Under the pieces are notes generated by a model. It searched no databases. It saw only the letters and a program-made list of their open reading frames with translations, and was not told the origin of the DNA. A DNA stretch of 64,000 nt, taken from the NCBI GenBank assembly GCA_011037195.1, contig JAAEAF010008084.1, forward strand, positions 1 through 64,000, read 5' to 3'. The position numbers and the translations under genes were made by a program. Below are positions 34,020 to 44,749 of this stretch, one piece after another; position 1 is the stretch's first letter; each line of letters starts with the position of its first letter. Origin of the DNA: Triatoma infestans (lineage: Eukaryota > Arthropoda > Insecta > Hemiptera > Reduviidae).

Positions 34020-34725
34020 AACCTGAAACATATGCTTCCTGTAATTATAATGAAACAATGTGCGCGTGGTGCACCTGGCTAACTCGGGAGAGGTTCAACA
34101 CAGACACACAAGGCTCACGACCATAGTGAAGGCAGCTTGTTTAAGGGATGTTAACCATGAATTCAAAATCCTGGTCCTCCAGGCTGGGGGTTGTTATACC
34201 AGATTAGCGCCCCAGGCAGCATAAAAACATTCTAATGCTAACAATGAACCAAGATAGAAAAGAAACCGGACCAAATTCCATATTAGTCCAAAATAATAAA
34301 TATTATGGAGTGTTTATTAAATATAATTATAATATATAAAAATAAATAAAAAAAATCAAGATTTGATAAATAATTTAAATATCTTCAAAAGAAAATCTTG
34401 TTAAGACAACTTTTAGGTCATATTAATCAATATTAAAGGAATATAATAAACTCCCCCATAACCTAATTCAACCCTATTAATAATAAAGATATTAAAATTT
34501 AATACATAATTAATTATGTTCTTTAGATATAAAATTTACTGACAGTTTGACGACAAAGGGGTTAATTAATTTGTCTAATATTCATATTTGCTCTTTTTAT
34601 TAAAAAACCTTTTTAATTATTACCTTTCTTTAATTATTATTATTATTAAATTGAATGAAGTTGGTTGATGGAACTTGTAAAGGAGGAGATCCAGCAATTA
34701 AACCCAGAGATGAATTAAATATGCT
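34020..34725. other. Unassigned AT-rich stretch
   Basis: No feature was recognised apart from a GC-richer patch at 34060-34225 (GTGCGCGTGGTGCACCTGGC) without a family match. Confidence 0.35.
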
Positions 34726-34728
34726 TGG

Positions 34729-35945
34729 CTAAAAAGCAGAGTTGGGCAAAACGTAATTTCAATTACAATTACGATTACTTACCAATCACTGTAATTTAAA
34801 ATTGCAGAAAAATAATTACTTTACGCAATCATTGTAATTACTTTATGTAAAGTCATTGCAATTACTTTATGAATCATTGTAATTGTGGTATACAATTATT
34901 GGTTGAGTCAAAGTAATTCAATTACCAATACAATCACATGTAATTGTAATTGTACTTTTGCTATTCCAAGTAATTTTAATGCAATTCCAAGTAATTGTAA
35001 TTGGTAATTGCCATTATTAACGCTGAAATGGCACTAAAAAAAGTAATTAGATATTAGTCAACGGTAAAAAAAGAAAGGATAAAAGTCATATGTTAGAAAA
35101 TATTTTTTATTAATTAAATTCTGACTCACAAGAAATAAATTTACTTACATTAACAATGTAATTTCTACTGAGATATATTTATTGTTAAATACTTCTGTTT
35201 TTAAATTTAGGGCGCGTCAACATCTATGGTTACTGGCTCCCGGAGCCTTCTCAGTGCAGAAGCCTTCTCCTTCTCAGGAGCCTAAATTAAATTTAGAGAT
35301 CGTCGATTCACCAAATAAAACTTTAGGAAACCTGGCCTTGTCTACACTCAACAATGTCTTGGGTCAAAAAAAAAATCCAATTTCCCAATTATAATTAATC
35401 ATTTGACAAAAAAAATTGCAAGCTTCTAACATTTTGTTTTGGTACAGTTTTTTAATCTTTTTTGGTACAAAAACTGAGAAACTGAATTCTCATGAAATTT
35501 TTCTCAATTGTTAATGATAATTAGGAGATCAAATTTATTTAACCCAAAAGATTACTGAGTGGAAATGTGGCCGAGTTTACTTTTGTTCAATTACTCAATT
35601 TGTTTTGTATCTGTATTTGTAATTCTATTACATGTAATTGTAATTGAATTACTGATAATTGTAATTACAATTACATAGCGACAATAATTCATAAATTGTA
35701 ATTGAGAGCCTCAATTGCAATTACAATAATTGAAAGAAGTAATTGCTATTACTTAAAACTATCACAGTAATTGTAATTGGATATTACAATTACTTTCAGT
35801 ATAATTTTTCTTTAGAACCACTTATTTTTATATTTTGGACCATTCAATTGTTTTCCTATTGACAGCATGTTCCAATTTTACTCATGTAATCGAAGGAGTA
35901 ATTAAATACTCATGTAATTAATTACTGTCCAACTCTGCTAAGAAG
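34729..35945. mobile_element. hAT-like non-autonomous element built of GTAATT repeats
   Basis: Inverted ends CAGAGTTGG (34737) and CCAACTCTG (to 35937) enclose 1201 bases. The flanking octamers are CTAAAAAG (34729-34736) and CTAAGAAG (35938-35945), an 8-bp TSD with one mismatch, as expected for hAT transposons. Subterminal regions are packed with GTAATTGTAATTACAATTAC-type words on both strands. No transposase is present. A SINE-A fragment sits in the middle (35205-35283). Confidence 0.82.
35205..35283 (-). mobile_element. SINE-A 3' fragment inside the hAT-like element
   Basis: GGGCGCGTCAACATCTATGG and CTCCCGGAGCCTTCTCAGTG are the complement of the SINE-A 3' end. The rest of the SINE is missing. 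The 70-codon frame across it is incidental. Confidence 0.8.
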
Positions 35946-36089
35946 AAAATGAATTTGTTTTCGTCCTAGCTCAAATCGGAAGTTTTAATCACGGAAAATT
36001 AAAAAACAAAAAAATAAATAAAAGAAAAAGGTCTATTTTTTTGTCAATAAATCACGCATCGATAGACGTCCTCTTTGTGTTTGGCAACT

Positions 36090-36315
36090 GCAATTTGAAA
36101 TATTTGAAAGTGCATATTTCTATACTGCTCTGAATTTTGTTATTAAATTATCAACGGAAATACAATTTTTGAAGTTCCCTGAATCTGAAAAAGTGGTTTT
36201 TAAAAATTGGTGTGTGTGTGTGTGTGTGTGGTTAGCGGAATCAAAAACGAAAAATCGCAGAAAATTCAAATTTGGAATTTAGTTCGAGTGCTTGCATAGA
36301 ACCCGGTTTTGAACA
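36090..36315 (+). repeat. Dispersed repeat R, with a (GT)n microsatellite
   Basis: Phrases GAAGTTCCCTGAATCTGAAA and AAAAACGAAAAATCGCAGAA flank a GT run at 36209-36231. The same layout is seen at 63100-63260. Confidence 0.7.
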
Positions 36316-36328
36316 AAAGTGACACTAG

Positions 36329-36507
36329 GGAAGGGATTGGCCTGTGGTAGCGTGCTGGATTAGCAACGCGGAGGTCCCAGATTCGAGCAATGCTGCCCTT
36401 AGATTAGATTTTCTCCTTTCCTAGGTGCCTCTTCAACTCACTCTCCGGAAATGGACAGTGCGCCGAGAAGTTTCAGGAGACCAATGATCGCCTTAATTAA
36501 AAAAAAT
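36329..36507 (+). mobile_element. SINE-A copy, plus strand
   Basis: Head GGGAAGGGATTGGCCTGTGG; mutated B box GATTCGAGCAATG region; body GCCCTTAGATTAGATTTTCT and CTCACTCTCCGGAAATGGAC. It ends CCAATGATCGCCTTAATTAA plus A run, i.e. an A-type tail. It lies 25 bases before the long SINE-B. Confidence 0.85.
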
Positions 36508-36642
36508 TGAAAAAGTTACTACTGAATTGCTCGCAAGGGATGTCTGTTGCATGTAGTTAATTGGGAAGCAGCCACTCCACGGGTTACCACAGCTCAGTAC
36601 TCCATGAACTTCGTCAGAACAGTACACAATACACTTAAACTA

Positions 36643-37591
36643 CGATGTCATGTCCAGTAAGTAAGTGTACTGAGGCTCTCACGGCCGGATGCATTTTGTT
36701 TTCGACATGTTGGCTACACTGTCGCGTAGTCTGATTCCTCCCCTCCGCAACGAGACCGGTTCGAGGTCAGTACGTTGAGAACTGTCGTCGCGACAATACG
36801 TTTCGTGAAAAATGTCAATCCATTCCCCGCCGAGTGGAAGCCGGGCAAGAGTTTTTGAGACGCTACAAACTCCATGGAGATGAATTTCTCCGCTCCATCA
36901 TTACTGGAGATGAAACTTGGGTTGCACACTACACACCTGAAACTAAAAGGCAATCTCAACAGTGGCGTCACACCTCTTCACCCTCCGCCAAAAAGTTCAA
37001 AACCACAATTTCAGCCAAGAAAATCATTGCATCCGTGTTTTGGGACTGTCAAGGCATAATTTTAATTGAATATATGCCTCAAGGGGAGACCATCAACTCT
37101 GCAAGATACTGTGAGACCCTAAAAAAATTGCGGAGGGCGATTCAGAACAAAAGGAGAGGCATGCTGACAAAGGGAGTCTGCCTGCTGCACGACAATGCCA
37201 GACCACACACGGCCAACGCCACGAAGGAACTGCTTGCCCCGTTTAAATGCGATTTCCTGAACCATCCCGCGCATTCCCCTGACCTAGCACCTTCAGATTA
37301 CTATCTCTTTATCTCCCTGAAGTTGCACATGGGTGGAAAAAGGTTTTCAACCGACGAGGAGGTGAAGGGAGAGGTGGAGAAGTGGACGAAGGGGTTGGTG
37401 GGAAACTACTTCGAGGAAGGCATCAAAAAATTAATACCCCGGTTCACCACCTGCATTGAGAGGAATGGTGACTATGTCGTACTAAATGATGAATGGTATA
37501 TGTACTAATGTAACAAGGTAATTTTTTTGTTCAAATAAAAATTTTTGTAACCTACAAAAATTCAGTACACTTACTTACTGGACATGCCTCG
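36643..37591 (+). mobile_element. Mariner element with 5' internal deletion
   Basis: A 949-base element bounded by TA (36641-36642 and 37592-37593). The terminal inverted repeats are about 30 bases: both ends contain CATGTCCAGTAAGTAAGTGT followed by ACTGA, and the outermost bases are CGATGT at the left and, by complement, CGAGG at the right. Full mariners are about 1.3 kb, so about 350 bases are missing, all from the N-terminal coding part. It is inserted in a SINE-B. The intact ends could be recognised by a transposase from elsewhere; that is inference. Confidence 0.93.
36834..37508 (+). pseudogene. Mariner transposase, catalytic domain only (DD34D)
   Basis: An open frame of 224 codons from a GTG. 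It reads TGDETWVAHYTPETK (first Asp at residue 26), LLHDNARPHTANATKELL (second Asp at 120) and HSPDLAPSDYYLFISLK (third Asp at 155). The spacing of 34 residues between the second and third Asp is the mariner hallmark. The C terminus, WTKGLVGNYFEEGIKKLIPR, is complete. The N-terminal helix-turn-helix domains (about 120 residues) are absent. The in-frame sequence upstream to 36735 is open but unrelated until ...RRVEAGQEFLRR. The catalytic core is surprisingly free of stops, so the element is young, but without its DNA-binding part it should not transpose. Confidence 0.93.
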
Positions 37592-37884
37592 TACATATAT
37601 TCTACACTTCACAGACAAGGACAAACACAGTACACAAACTAGGGTCTCCGTCCCCAGTTAATTGGCGAAAGCCAAGGAAGAAGAAAGGGATTAGCTCAGG
37701 CGTAGCGCGCTGGACTAGGATCCTCTACAACTCACTGTCCGGTGATGACCAGTGTTGTCTGAAGCTAGAGAGCACTGCTTGGAGGCCGACAGTGCATTGG
37801 AGAACGCTCCAGGAGGGGGGCACAATAGATCTTACAGGTCGCAGTGCAATTGTTCCCCTAGAACAATCTACAATCTACTATTGA

Positions 37885-38175
37885 ATTGATTTTACACTTG
37901 TTTGCGATGTTCTCGAAAATGGCTCCAACGCTTTTATTTAAACTTTCAATATTTATTACACATATAAAGTGAGAGTCTTATTTGAAACATTTTTCGGGGA
38001 AAAATCATTTAAGGGGACAACTGGGACATGGGTGGGGTTAGGTTTTCCTGTAACATGTTATTTCAGTTTATTAAACCATTCTATCCAAATAATATTAATT
38101 ACAATGAAATGCCAAAATTCCAAATTTGAAGAAAATAAGTGCATGGGAAGTGCACTTTCCTGAACAATTTTTTTT
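37885..38175 (+). repeat. Dispersed repeat R, one monomer
   Basis: AAAATGGCTCCAACGCTTTT, GAGTCTTATTTGAAACATTT, TTATTTCAGTTTATTAAACC and GAAGTGCACTTTCCTGAACA follow the same order as in the tandem monomers at 63390-64000, so this is a single roughly 290-base monomer. Confidence 0.8.
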
Positions 38176-38200
38176 TTCAGTTTTTTCTGCGACATTCTCA

Positions 38201-38201
<1 letters not shown>

Positions 38202-38240
<39 letters not shown>
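38202..38240 (+). repeat. Poly(A) run
   Basis: About 39 consecutive A, followed by a CAA-rich run to 38265. It lies right after an R monomer. Confidence 0.95.
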
Positions 38241-38241
<1 letters not shown>

Positions 38242-38279
38242 AACAACAACAAAAAAACAAACCACAACCAAAAAAAACC

Positions 38280-38795
38280 AACGGATTTATTAAACTTACT
38301 GAAACTACTAACTAGATATACAGAGGAACTATCTTTTGTGTTTAAATTTTTTTTTAAAGAGAGAATTTGTGGGAGGGGAATGTTTTGCTTTCCTTAAAGA
38401 AGTCCTTTTATAAAATTTACATTAGATCTCATCTGTTACAGAAATTATCTAAAGAGTTGCTTAGGTGTTTAAGCAATGAATAGAGAAGATGTTTAATACT
38501 GTCGAGAAAGTGTCCTGCTAGACTGTTACAAAAAATGCCCTTCAAGGTTTGCGCATAAAGGAGGATAAAACCAAAGTAAAAATCCTTGATCTAAGTGCAG
38601 GTATTCTAACCACAACCAGTCAGAGTCGGAGTCGACATGTCAGAAGAATTTCAGATCCGTCACTAGATTCCCGAATAGATAAAAAAATCTGGCGATTCCG
38701 ATACCACAACCCTGTATACGATATCGTTTTTGCACACTTTGTCAAATAGTTAATACTATATTATTTGGAAGCCCAGGATAATGTTTACCACAAAT
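38280..38795. other. Unassigned stretch
   Basis: The 66-codon frame at 38549-38749 (MRIKEDKTKVKILDLSAGIL...) shows no recognised domain. Confidence 0.35.
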
Positions 38796-38799
38796 TTTT

Positions 38800-38825
38800 G
38801 GGGCTCGTCCGGGATTGATCTTAGA
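38800..38825 (+). other. Possible retroelement primer-binding region
   Basis: TTTTGGGGCTCGTCCGGGAT closely resembles the leader after the 5' LTR of many LTR retroelements, where TGGGGGCTCGTCC... pairs with a tRNA 3' end. The bases just before (TTTACCACAAAT) could be the end of an LTR. No matching LTR pair or pol domain was found nearby, so this is tentative. Confidence 0.35.
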
Positions 38826-38829
38826 AAGG

Positions 38830-39300
38830 TCGACTGATCTGAATTCATAGGTAATGGAGTCAACAAATTTTATTCTGAATTTAGAACTCTATAATGGATG
38901 AGTTAGGTGGAAAGAATTTAGGTCTGGTTGATGAATTAAGAAGACTGGGTTAACACTGGTTAACTATGTACAATAATAAAGAGACACAGTCTGCCTGGAC
39001 TTTACAATAGTGAATGGTTAAGGTTAGAGTGGTATGAGAATGACACGAAATGATTGGCAAGATGATGAACTATATTGAACTGTATCGAACTGTCCTTAAC
39101 TGTATGTTGAACTGTATTGAACTGTCTTGAACTGTAGTTAAACTCACTTCAACTGTATTCCCATGGACTGTCCGTCACTGTATTTATACAGTTTCTCCCA
39201 CTCCAGGCCGAGAGAGTGGTTGGCTTGTTTCTCTTCTCTTTATTCCCTTTGGTTGCTGTTACAACACTTTATTAGGGATTCGATGATGAGAGCACGGCTA
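38830..39300. repeat. AACTGTATTGAACTG short tandem repeats and LTR-like debris
   Basis: TTGAACTGTA and variants repeat at about 39065-39145. AATAATAAAGAGACA (38985-39000) and a TTTATACAGTTTCTCCCACT block (39180-39202) recur in modified form at 40425-41130 and 52930-53340. This suggests a shared repeat, perhaps an LTR on the minus strand with its TATA at about 39183. Confidence 0.35.
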
Positions 39301-40320
39301 TCCAATTGAGAAATGCCATGCAGATATTGAAGAAATTTCTGTAGGAAATTTCTGAAGGAATAAAATGGGAAAAACTGAAATCATTTTAATTAATGAATTT
39401 CGGGAAGTATGATAAGTGTAAAAGTAAGAAAATACGATTAATACTGCTTGCAAGTAAGAAAACGAAAAAAAAGATAAAAGAAACCTTAGAAGAGCTTGTG
39501 AAGGTAATGAATGAGATAGGAAGCCAAAAAAAAAGAATGGAAAAAAAATTAATAACTCTGTATATCATCAAGGGAATTTATGGATTATTGCAAAAATAAT
39601 TTAATATATGACGTTGATATTTTTTGACATTTTGAAAAGAAGCTCCAAATTTATCTATGGTTCATTTTAAAACCATACATTTTTTTATTTTATTTAGAAG
39701 TAGTGTAAGGAACTAGGGAAACCATAAATAAAAGGGAAGTTGCCACAATAAAAGAGAATACGCCAGTTATAAATAATAACAGTAGAGAGAAAGAATCATA
39801 AGGTAAAGAGTGTTGGACAAGATAAAACCGAAGTGAAAGCAAAAGACAAAGTTAAAGAAACTGCTCACGAGCCAACAGGAAGGAAATAACAGACATAAAA
39901 TAGTGATAAATGTAATAAAACTAAAGTTTAAGTTAAATAAGAATAGGTAGAAGTAAAAAATAGATTCACATATAGAATTGTAAAAGTGGCGGAGGAAACA
40001 AAAATTCAAAGAAGAAGTTGAGAAACACTATGAAGAAGAGAAATAAGAAATTGAAGAGAAATATAGTTTCAAAGCAGCAATGGATAATGAGAAGTAAAAT
40101 ATCAAAGCAGAAGCAGTGGCAGAAGAAGGTGAAGAGGAGAATAAAGACGTCAAAAAAATACTTAAAAAGAAAATGAAGATGAGGAGAAATATTTCACAGA
40201 AGAAGTACAAGAAATAGTTCGAGATTAAAAGGATGAAAATATCAAAGAAATAGTTGAGAAAAAAGAATTTAATTGGAATGAAAATCAAAATAATGCTAAA
40301 GAAGTTCACAATGATGATGA
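39300..40320 (+). other. A-rich region with broken lysine/glutamate-rich frames
   Basis: Several short frames on the plus strand (for example 39393-39599, rich in K and E; and broken frames at 39990-40320 with EEEGEEENKD-like composition) suggest a decayed charged protein or simple A/G-rich sequence. No domain was recognised. The long minus-strand frame at 40028-40417 (F/I/S-rich) is a composition shadow. Confidence 0.3.
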
Positions 40321-40324
40321 TAAA

Positions 40325-41135
40325 AATATATATAATGGATGTGAGAAGGAGAGAATTAGAGAAAATGTATTTAGGAATGATGAAGAAGAAAGAAACTATG
40401 AGATGTGCTGAACACAAACTGCAAGGACTTTACACTATTAACAGAAGTTAGAGAATAAGATAGCGAGAGAATAATAAAGAGAGAGAGAGAGACAGATTGG
40501 CTGAGTAATTAGAAAATAAGTAGATTGATGACTATGTGGATGAGTCCGCCGCAATGCTGAATAACATCTGGTATTTTATCCGTCGTAGCATGCATATTCA
40601 TTTTATTCCTGACCGGTTTCAAATTTTCATCCATCGTCAGAGTAAATTCACCAAGTTCGTGTAGAGTTCATTTCAACGTAATGTTTCCATTATAGTCATA
40701 CTTATTGGTTTGTTGGTTGTATATATGTGGAAAGGTAATTAGGTTATGTTACTATGGTTATAAGGTTATGTTACTTAGCACACATAGTAACATAATCTTA
40801 TAACCTCCCCACATATATATTCAACCAACAAACCAACAAGTGTGATTATAAAAAAAAACATGACGTTGAAATGAACTCTGTACATGAACTTGGTGAATTT
40901 GCTCAGACAATGGATGAAAATCCAAAACCAGTCAGAAACAAAATGAATATGCATGTTACGACGGATAAAATACCAGATAAGTAGATTGATGTTTGCTGAC
41001 TGGTGTCGAAGACTGTCCTCTACAGACGATACTCGCCTGTTTATATATAGAATCTCCCTCCCAAGTCTGGCGTAGGTAGGGAATAACTAGGTCCTTTCTG
41101 ATCCTCGCGAATCTTAATGATTTGGACCCTATTAT
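40325..41135. repeat. Repeat shared with 52930-53340, interrupted by FB-2
   Basis: ATGGATGTGAGAAGGAGAGA, GAATAATAAAGAGAGAGAGA and CTGAGTAATTAGAAAATAAG match 52957-53110. After the FB-2 insertion the match resumes (TGCTGACTGGTGTC; a TATAGAATCTCCCTCCCA block; TAGGGAATAACTAGG), corresponding to 53120-53260. It may be an LTR; its ends are not defined. Confidence 0.6.
40516..40991. mobile_element. FB-2 foldback with 15-bp TSD
   Basis: ATAAGTAGATTGATG flanks the element at 40516-40530 and 40977-40991. Inside, arms of about 190 bases pair: ATCTGGTATTTTATCCGTCG (from 40566) with CGACGGATAAAATACCAG (to 40976). The loop lies near 40765-40785. The left arm (minus strand, 40605-40646) carries CTGACGA, a weak hairpin, GAAACCGGTC and AGGAAT. 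The right arm has decayed (CAGACAATGG; CAAAACCAGTC). About 35 unpaired bases (ACTATGTGGATGAGTCCGCC...) sit at the left end only. It has no protein-coding capacity. Confidence 0.88.
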
Positions 41136-41139
41136 ATAT

Positions 41140-41870
41140 GGAAAATTAAAAACTGACTAATAATGACAAAGCAGAGATAGAAAAAGAATGTAAAATTGCC
41201 AGTACTTTCTTAGTACTGGAAATTGCTAATGAAGATGAAAATAATGGCATAGCTGGAATTTTTGCATGATTGGAATTTATAGTTATATTTTTAACTCATA
41301 GTTAAAAGTGTAAACAAAAGCTAATACAAAATGTAGGACTCGGGGTTTGATGTCGGAGAAAATTGGAAAATTTAATTACTCGTTTTAATTAATTGAATTT
41401 AATACCCATTTTCTAAATAGAATCAAACTTCATTCCTTTTTGCAAGCAGAAGGGGGTCTATAAATGAGAATAATCATTTTTATTGCTTGTTTACATTTTT
41501 AACAATCGTTTGCAGTATAACTGTGATGAAACATAAAATTTTTAAAATAAGTAGAAAAATATTATGCAAACAAAGAAGAAAAAAATACACTCTTTTAAAA
41601 CAAACAGTACTTCTTCTTAAAAGCAGTACGAGAAAAACAAAAATTAACTTCCAAATAGTTGAAAAGAAAACTCGAGTTTCCGGTTTAAAACCGCGTTAAT
41701 CGTCTGCTATTTTTAAAAGAAATAGAAAGCGAAGCACAAATAATAATACTTAAGGTACTATTTTGAACCAAATCTAACATCTTTAACATTGATGCGGGTA
41801 CGGTTACAGCAACTTCCATGCAATTATTCTCTATTACTGGTGGAACAGTGGATCTGTATGCTGTAATCAA
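41140..41870. other. Unassigned AT-rich stretch
   Basis: No feature was recognised. R-like words occur near 41330-41480. Confidence 0.35.
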
Positions 41871-41879
41871 TATATGTTG

Positions 41880-42597
41880 GGTATCCCCCCCCAATTATTA
41901 TTATTTGTCTGTGGGGAGGGAAATCCTAGGCTATCCAAAGCCTCACTGGGCCCATATAGCTACCCCAAGAAAAACAACAACAAACCGGGGTCTAGAACAA
42001 AAATCCAGACCTGGATCTAATCCATGTAAGATTCACAGCAGTCCGAATAAATCTGACAATAACCTTAAGCGGAAATAGGCTCTTCCACAGACATCCTATT
42101 CCAACCAAAGGTGCTGAACCTAATTTCCTCACAGTCCAGGCAATAAGTCATAAGATGATAGGTGTTTCCTCCTCTATCTCACAGACTCTACAAAATGGAT
42201 CCGGCATGAACCCCTTTATGTAGAGATGTCTCCTTAAACCACAATGTCCAGTAAGAGATCCAACCAGATGCCTGAAAGCGCTCCGTGAAAAACACTGCAA
42301 CGTCTCACTAATGGCCTTGTTCAGACCTCCGATGAGCATTTTGGACTGCCGAAAACCAACTGAGCTCATCCATATGGTTGAATGCTGTGAAGTTGTCCAT
42401 GTCTGGAAGCCTGAACAGACATGTGCCAGAGGACACGCCAACAGCAGGCTCGGGACCAATGAAAAGAAGAGAGGCGCCTAATCTGGCAAACCTATCCCCT
42501 CCTCCTCATTTCCCAGAAATCCCCATGGGACCTGGCACCCAGACAAGAAGCACATCCTTCAGAGAAGAACGATCTTCCAGTCTTTAGGTATCCGCCC
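41880..42597 (-). pseudogene. LINE insertion of the 18-kb family, imperfect 11-bp TSD
   Basis: Minus strand. The pieces are MSSVGFRQSKMLIGGLNKAI, FRHLVGSLTGHCGLRRHLYI, KGFMPDPFCRVCEIEEETPI (C-x2-C), and, nearer the 5' end, a frameshifted WVPGPMGISGK RNase H motif. It is very close to 18168-19091 at the DNA level. The tail (ATT repeats at 41893-41907 on the plus strand) and GGTATCCCCCC at 41880-41890 with GGTATCCGCCC at 42587-42597 mark the insertion (10 of 11 matching). It is 5'-truncated inside RNase H. Confidence 0.9.
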
Positions 42598-42599
42598 AA

Positions 42600-43910
42600 G
42601 TCGCTGGAAGTGTTTTAATCCAGCATAGCCTCTTTTGACCTTTTAGTTGCATCAATTTGGTTGCACCAGGAAAGATTGTTATTCAGATTCACTTCCAACT
42701 ATGTAGCAACGTACGGACGAGCCACGGAAGTAATGTCATAGTGAGAGTTATCGGATGTGATTCAGTAGATAACGTGAATAATTGAAATTCCGTTTCCAAG
42801 AGTTTAACGCGAATTTCGTTTTTGAGGGTCCATTTTTTTCACAGCTCAATCGTACGCGAAGTGGTACTATAAACCGAGACACAATAAAAAATACAGAAAA
42901 CCATTTATAACTTTTTCGTTATATGTTAGATGATTTACTTTCGAATGCAGTTAATTTTACAAAAGAAAAAGACTTTACTTATAATTTATTAACTTCACAG
43001 ATTTATATACATAGTAAAAGGATAATGTTGAAGCTTATTAAAGTTATGATTCAATCTAAACAAAAAACTCATGATACAATCTAGAAATATCGTTTAATAA
43101 AAACATAGTATTAAAGAATAAAGTTAGCAAAAAGTTTATACAATTTATAAAAGAAAAAGTGGGATAATTTACACAAAGGATACTCAAACTATAGTAAAAA
43201 AAAAAAAGTCACCAAGCTAAAATATATATATATACATAAAATGCAAGAGAAACTGGGAGATGAGCTACAGTGTCAGCAAACAGGAAATTTTCAAGCCTAA
43301 AGGCACAATGTAATAGGGAGATGTTGGCTGTTCTTACCTAAAACCAACAAGAACTTAACTGAACTTTACGAGGCCATACCTTGGAGACACTTTACTATGT
43401 CAGGTCTCTAACAACGAGCCTTACCACTGGCTATATTCCTACTTGCCTGTCTCCTACTTAAATGTGCTTACCCAGACAAAAAGCTAACCATAAACGTAGC
43501 CAAATATTCTAATAATACAATGTAAAATTTGATATTTTGAAACATTAATCACCTGATATTATAAAATTGTAATAAATGTGAAAATGTATAAAGAATTTTT
43601 TCCCAGATTTTGTAGCGAAGCAGAAATAATACATTTCTTCTAATATCACACTTTAGTTAACTATACAGTATCAGCCTTCTATCTTTACTCTCTTAACTAT
43701 AATTTAAAAAAATCTAATTTGAAAATAATGTAAAAAACAAGTATTTGTATTGTAGTATTTTAGACTTGGACGGAGAAGATAACCGTTTACTGTAATTGGC
43801 ACTCCGGATGTCCGGAACGTTCAGTCAGCTTGCAACTTCTCGAGAATCTACCTGAAAGTTTATGGACAAAGAGATTTATCGTATAAAATGTATTCTGGAC
43901 ATAAGGGAAA
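42600..43910. other. Unassigned AT-rich stretch
   Basis: R-like phrases occur at 42720-42860 (GAAATTCCGTTTCCAAGAG). Otherwise nothing could be supported. Confidence 0.4.
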
Positions 43911-43913
43911 AGA

Positions 43914-44743
43914 ATGTAATTAATAGAATAGAATAGAATAGAAGCGTGGGGGGGGGGTTGAGCCTCATTCCACTGCGACCTACAAGTCGAGGTCTATTGT
44001 AGATCCCCTTAAGTTACAGAACAGCCCCCAGCTCTGCCCTCCTAATCAATCCTAGCAAAGCTGAGAGCGGCTCCGTCATGAAGTTTCCAGCTTCGGGATT
44101 GCCCGTCCCCAATTGAAGAAACCTAATCCTCGCCAGGCTGGCGCATTCACAAAGATGTGCGCCGGGGTCTCCTCCTCTACCTTGCAGAATCGGCATACCG
44201 CACTATCCGCAAGTTGTAGGTGGCGCATGTGTCTGTTCAGCCTACAATGCCCTGTTAGTAGACCCACAATTAACCTTATATCCCTTCGGGTCTGGCTCAG
44301 TAGGTCTCTGGTAAATTTAGGCAAATGTCTTTTGATAAAGAGCTTTGCCTGCCTCTGTCCTGGTGTTCCCTCCCACCAACGCAGACGCTGTTCTTCTACC
44401 CAACCCCTGATAGAAGTTTGAATGAGGCTCCTGGACAAGCCGCAGAAGGGTTCGGGGCCTATAAAGGTATCCTGCGAGCCCTCCCTCGCTAGGGCATCCG
44501 CCCTCTCATTGCCCAGGAACCCCGCATGTCCCGGCACCCAGGCGAGTGTCAGTTTATTCCGAGTACCCACCTCGGTGAGGGCAAGTAGGCAGTCCCACAC
44601 CAGTCTTGAGACTATTTGGTGTGAGGAAAGTGCCTTCAGGGCTGCCTGACTGTCGGAGTATATGGCCACTCTTCTACCCACTATCCTTTGCCTTATAATC
44701 TCCCTAGCGCAGATTGCAACGCCACGACTTCATGTAATTAATA
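43914..44743 (-). pseudogene. LINE insertion with long RNase H and tail frame, 12-bp TSD
   Basis: ATGTAATTAATA at 43914-43925 and 44732-44743 bounds an 806-base, 5'-truncated LINE. One frame of 201 codons (44681-44076) is intact. RVAIYSDSQAALKALSS holds a catalytic Asp; VPGHAGFLGNERADALAREG is the last RNase H motif; then FIGPEPFCGLSRSL, LPKFTRDLLSQTRRDIRLIV, GLLTGHCRLNRHMRHLQLAD and SAVCRFCKVEEETPAHIF (C-x2-C...H). The 3' UTR, CAATAGACCTCGACTTGTAG and GTCGCAGTGGAATGAGGCT, is the LINE tail also found in SINE-B. The end is a GAATA repeat. This is the best preserved copy of its family here. Confidence 0.95.
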
Positions 44744-44749
44744 TGTTTG

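Larger units (their letters stand above)
36532..37882 (+). mobile_element. SINE-B long copy split by mariner
   Basis: The left part, 36532-36642, matches the 5' region of the SINE at 5135-5590 (GTCTGTTGCATGTAGTTAAT; CACTTCGTCAGAACAGTACA with one change). The right part, 37592-37882, resumes at TACATATATTCTACAC and passes GTTAATTGGCGAAAGCCAAG. Its head is deleted (GGATTAGCTCAGGCGTAGCG, no B box), and the LINE-like tail CACAATAGATCTTACAGGTC follows at about 37820-37850. Removing the mariner and one TA restores the colinearity seen in the other copy. Confidence 0.9.

Noticed and set aside
40028..40417. 129-codon minus-strand frame, hydrophobic and apparently membrane-like.
   Set aside because: It is the complement of A/G-rich sequence; the F, I and S bias is purely compositional.
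40531..40566. GGATGAGTCCGCCGC... at the left end of FB-2 looks like the start of a canonical hammerhead (CTGATGAGTCC).
   Set aside because: The C before TGA and the matching CGAAA strand are missing, so only the arm-internal block was kept as hammerhead-like.
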